Source of the DNA: JBKHXU01 sp046565865
GTDB taxonomy: Bacteria > Pseudomonadota > Gammaproteobacteria > Acidiferrobacterales > Sulfurifustaceae
Length of the DNA stretch: 15,352 nt
Assembly (NCBI GenBank): GCA_046565865.1
Contig: JBKHXU010000100.1
Span: 1-15,352, forward strand
Direction: 5' to 3'
The notes beneath the pieces were generated by a model. The model was not told the DNA's origin, made no database searches, and worked only from the letters and a program-made list of their open reading frames with translations. This document shows positions 13,911 through 15,352 of this stretch, in pieces (within the stretch, counting starts at the first letter, position 1; each line of letters opens with the position of its first letter). The position numbers and the translations under genes were made by a program.

Positions 13911-13970
13911 GTAATTGCGAGCGCAGCGAACAATCTCGACCCGATGCCACCTGGTGGAGACCGCGCCATT
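13911..13970 (+). repeat. Dispersed repeat of the GTCATTGCGAGCG family
   Basis: GTAATTGCGAGCGCAGCGAA is followed by CAATCTCGACCCGATGCCAC and CTGGTGGAGACC, matching the element at 13270-13352 read on the opposite strand. The first G-T-C is changed to G-T-A. It lies in the 257-base interval upstream of the CBS-domain gene, between two - strand genes. Confidence 0.7.
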
Positions 13971-14021
13971 GGTGAGAGGATCCCTCGCGGATTTTACCCC
14001 GAGCGAACAAGGGAGCAGGAC

Positions 14022-14052
14022 GACATGCCGCGCCCTGGGGACGCGGCATGTC
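14022..14052. terminator. Perfect 11-base hairpin overlapping the gspB stop
   Basis: GACATGCCGCG (14022-14032) and CGCGGCATGTC (14042-14052) pair exactly around a nine-base loop. The stem includes part of the gspB TGA. No T-run follows on the - strand, so it is terminator-like rather than a classic intrinsic terminator. Confidence 0.55.
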
Positions 14053-14743
14053 AACTGGGGCGCGGCAACTTGAAGCGCTGACCGCGGTAGTTCAAGACCG
14101 CTCCGTCCTCGACGATTTCCTCGACGATGATGTCGTCGCGCACCTTGTCGCCCGCGTGATACTGGCGATTGTTGATGTACAGGATGCGCTCTGCTTCGGT
14201 GGCGGCGTATACATGGATATTGACCACCATCTCCGGCAGCGCGCGCTGAAAATCGGGCGGCATGACGCGCAGCAATCGCACGTCATCGCCGGGACGCGCG
14301 GGAAACGGCGACGCGGGCGCGGACACGGCGGTCGACGTCGACCCCGGATCCCGCGCGGTCGGACGCGGCGCAGGTTTGGGCGCGATGCGCGTCTGCTCGA
14401 CAAGATCGCGCACCGGGGCGGCGGCCTGCTTTGGCGGCGCAGGCGCCGCGGCTGCCGCCTTGGGTACTGGCGTCTCGTGCGGCATCGGCGCGCTCGGCGC
14501 CATCGCCGGCGCGGCGTCGACACTGGCGCTCGCGTTAGTCTCGGGCGGTATACCGGAAGGGCGCACAAACAGTACATACGCGCCCGCGAGCAGCGCCAGC
14601 ACGCCGACGATGGGCGCCGCCAGCCATATCAGACGCCGCGGCGGCAATGTTGCCGGACCGGGATCGCGCCGCGTGATCGCGAGCGCGCCGCGCGGGCGTC
14701 GCTCCTGTTCCGATCTGCGCAGTGCGTCGAGGATGTATGACAT
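14051..14743 (-). CDS. gspB: General secretion pathway protein B
   Basis: A 230-residue inner-membrane protein. It starts with the characteristic MSYILDALRRSEQERR, has one membrane helix (about 39-61), a long Pro/Ala-rich periplasmic linker (about 62-155), and a C-terminal GspB domain (about 165-229) with LPEMVVNIHVYA, ILYINNRQYHAGD and LNYRGQRFKLPRP. GspB works with the ATPase GspA (ExeA) to place or assemble the type II secretion secretin through the peptidoglycan layer. Its start overlaps the gspA stop in the arrangement TAATG, so the two are translationally coupled. There is no good ribosome binding site of its own. Confidence 0.95.
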   Translation of the reverse strand: MSYILDALRRSEQERRPRGALAITRRDPGPATLPPRRLIWLAAPIVGVLALLAGAYVLFVRPSGIPPETNASASVDAAPAMAPSAPMPHETPVPKAAAAAPAPPKQAAAPVRDLVEQTRIAPKPAPRPTARDPGSTSTAVSAPASPFPARPGDDVRLLRVMPPDFQRALPEMVVNIHVYAATEAERILYINNRQYHAGDKVRDDIIVEEIVEDGAVLNYRGQRFKLPRPS

Positions 14744-15352
14744 TACGACGGGTCCGTGGTCGGCGATCGCGTCAACAGCGGCGGTGCGCCGCTCGCATCG
14801 TAACCGTCGAGCTGGATCAGCGTGAACCGGCCCACGATGCCGTCATCCGCGAGTTGGTGTTTGCGCTGGAACGCCTTCACCTCCTCTTCCAGCGCCGCGT
14901 CGAATAGGTCGCTTCTGCTGCTCGCCGCGCGCCCGTCGTAGCGCGCCAGCGCCTCGCGCAGCCATACCACCCCGGGACCGCGCATGCCGCGCCGCAGCGT
15001 CTGCTCGCCGCTCGGCGGCGGGGTCCACAGCACCAGGAATTTTCCGAACCAATAGCGATCGACCTCGGCCAGCGGAAACTCGTGCGCCTCGCCGGCGAGG
15101 TCCAGCACCGCCTTGTCGTTCTTGAGCGCGCTGACCAGCACGTGATGCCGTTGGCTGTCGGCGTCCATCAGTTCGATGATCGCCGGGCGATTTAACTGGC
15201 GCAGATTATTCCAGTTGCCGGACGCGTACGCGCAGCGCAGACCCGCGCTCAATGCGCGCTCGCAGCCGGTCTTGCCCGCAACCGCTCGTAATCTTTGCGC
15301 CACTGCGCGAACAACGCCGCGAGCGCGGTATCGGTGTTGAATATACCGGACG
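14743..15352 (-). CDS. gspA: General secretion pathway protein A (ExeA), 3' part with apparent frameshift
   Basis: The C-terminal part of the secretion ATPase partner of GspB; the AAA ATPase and the membrane helix would lie outside the window. From about 15275 downwards the protein reads CERALSAGLRC, LRQLNRPAIIEL and WFGKFLVLWTPP, the peptidase-C39-like region of ExeA. It then has a peptidoglycan-binding domain (GMRGPGVVWLREALARYD, FQRKHQLADDGIVGRFTL). Upstream of about 15285 the same family pattern continues in another frame as TDTALAALFAQWRKDYERL, which runs into a stop at 15249-15251. A single missing base near 15275-15285 would join the halves. A GTG at 15303 opens the lower frame but would not give the known protein. 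This is either a sequence error or a broken gene. Confidence 0.85.
   Translation of the reverse strand, partial: VRYIQHRYRARGVVRAVAQRLRAVAGKTGCERALSAGLRCAYASGNWNNLRQLNRPAIIELMDADSQRHHVLVSALKNDKAVLDLAGEAHEFPLAEVDRYWFGKFLVLWTPPPSGEQTLRRGMRGPGVVWLREALARYDGRAASSRSDLFDAALEEEVKAFQRKHQLADDGIVGRFTLIQLDGYDASGAPPLLTRSPTTDPS

Noticed and set aside
14048..14740. A 230-codon + strand frame opposite gspB, of equal length
   Set aside because: The - strand reads the GspB signature from the first residue; the equal length is a reverse-frame coincidence.
15270..15303. Programmed ribosomal frameshifting in gspA
   Set aside because: There is no slippery heptamer or obvious downstream structure, and the family is not known for frameshifting; a mutation or sequencing error fits better.

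Overview
The window comes from a GC-rich proteobacterial chromosome, most likely a gammaproteobacterium. The main reasons are a gluQ gene of the usual proteobacterial form, type II secretion genes gspA/gspB (exeA/exeB-like), a yqjG/pirin quinone-stress cluster like the one in E. coli, and families of short dispersed repeats (CCCTCACCC..., GTCATTGCGAGCG...) common in such genomes. No rRNA, tRNA, CRISPR array, prophage or transposase is visible. I cannot place it to genus. No stretch longer than about 260 bases lacks a gene.

Left part (1-2880, + strand): the end of a DoxX-family membrane protein, a cluster of three palindromic repeats, then a tight three-gene run encoding a glutathionyl-hydroquinone reductase, an NADPH-dependent FMN reductase and a pirin. 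All fit handling of quinones or electrophiles. Next, on the - strand (4723 to 2937), come a degenerate receiver-like protein, a small two-helix membrane protein behind a promoter with a perfect palindrome, and gluQ (tRNA-Asp queuosine glutamylation). On the + strand follow an OmpA-type lipoprotein (4858-5580) and a fumarylacetoacetate-hydrolase-family enzyme (5647-6501).

Middle (10234 to 6581, - strand): five co-directional genes. They are a polysaccharide-pyruvyl-transferase-like protein overlapping an FAD-dependent oxidoreductase, a tiny DUF3096 protein, a four-helix holin-like/YvlD protein, and an exported protein with four Cys-x6-Cys repeats. The first four are close enough to be one transcript.

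Right part: a 51-residue membrane protein with a strong terminator, a small membrane protein on the - strand, an orphan RibD-type reductase, a BON-membrane-SRPBCC fusion protein, a two-CBS-domain protein, gspB, and the 3' part of gspA (exeA), which appears to carry a one-base frameshift.

I found no convincing large new system. The best leads are the pyruvyl-transferase/FAD-oxidoreductase pair, the Cys-x6-Cys repeat protein, the receiver-like protein with Glu at the phospho-acceptor position, the gspA frameshift, and the long inverted repeat at 6524-6566.
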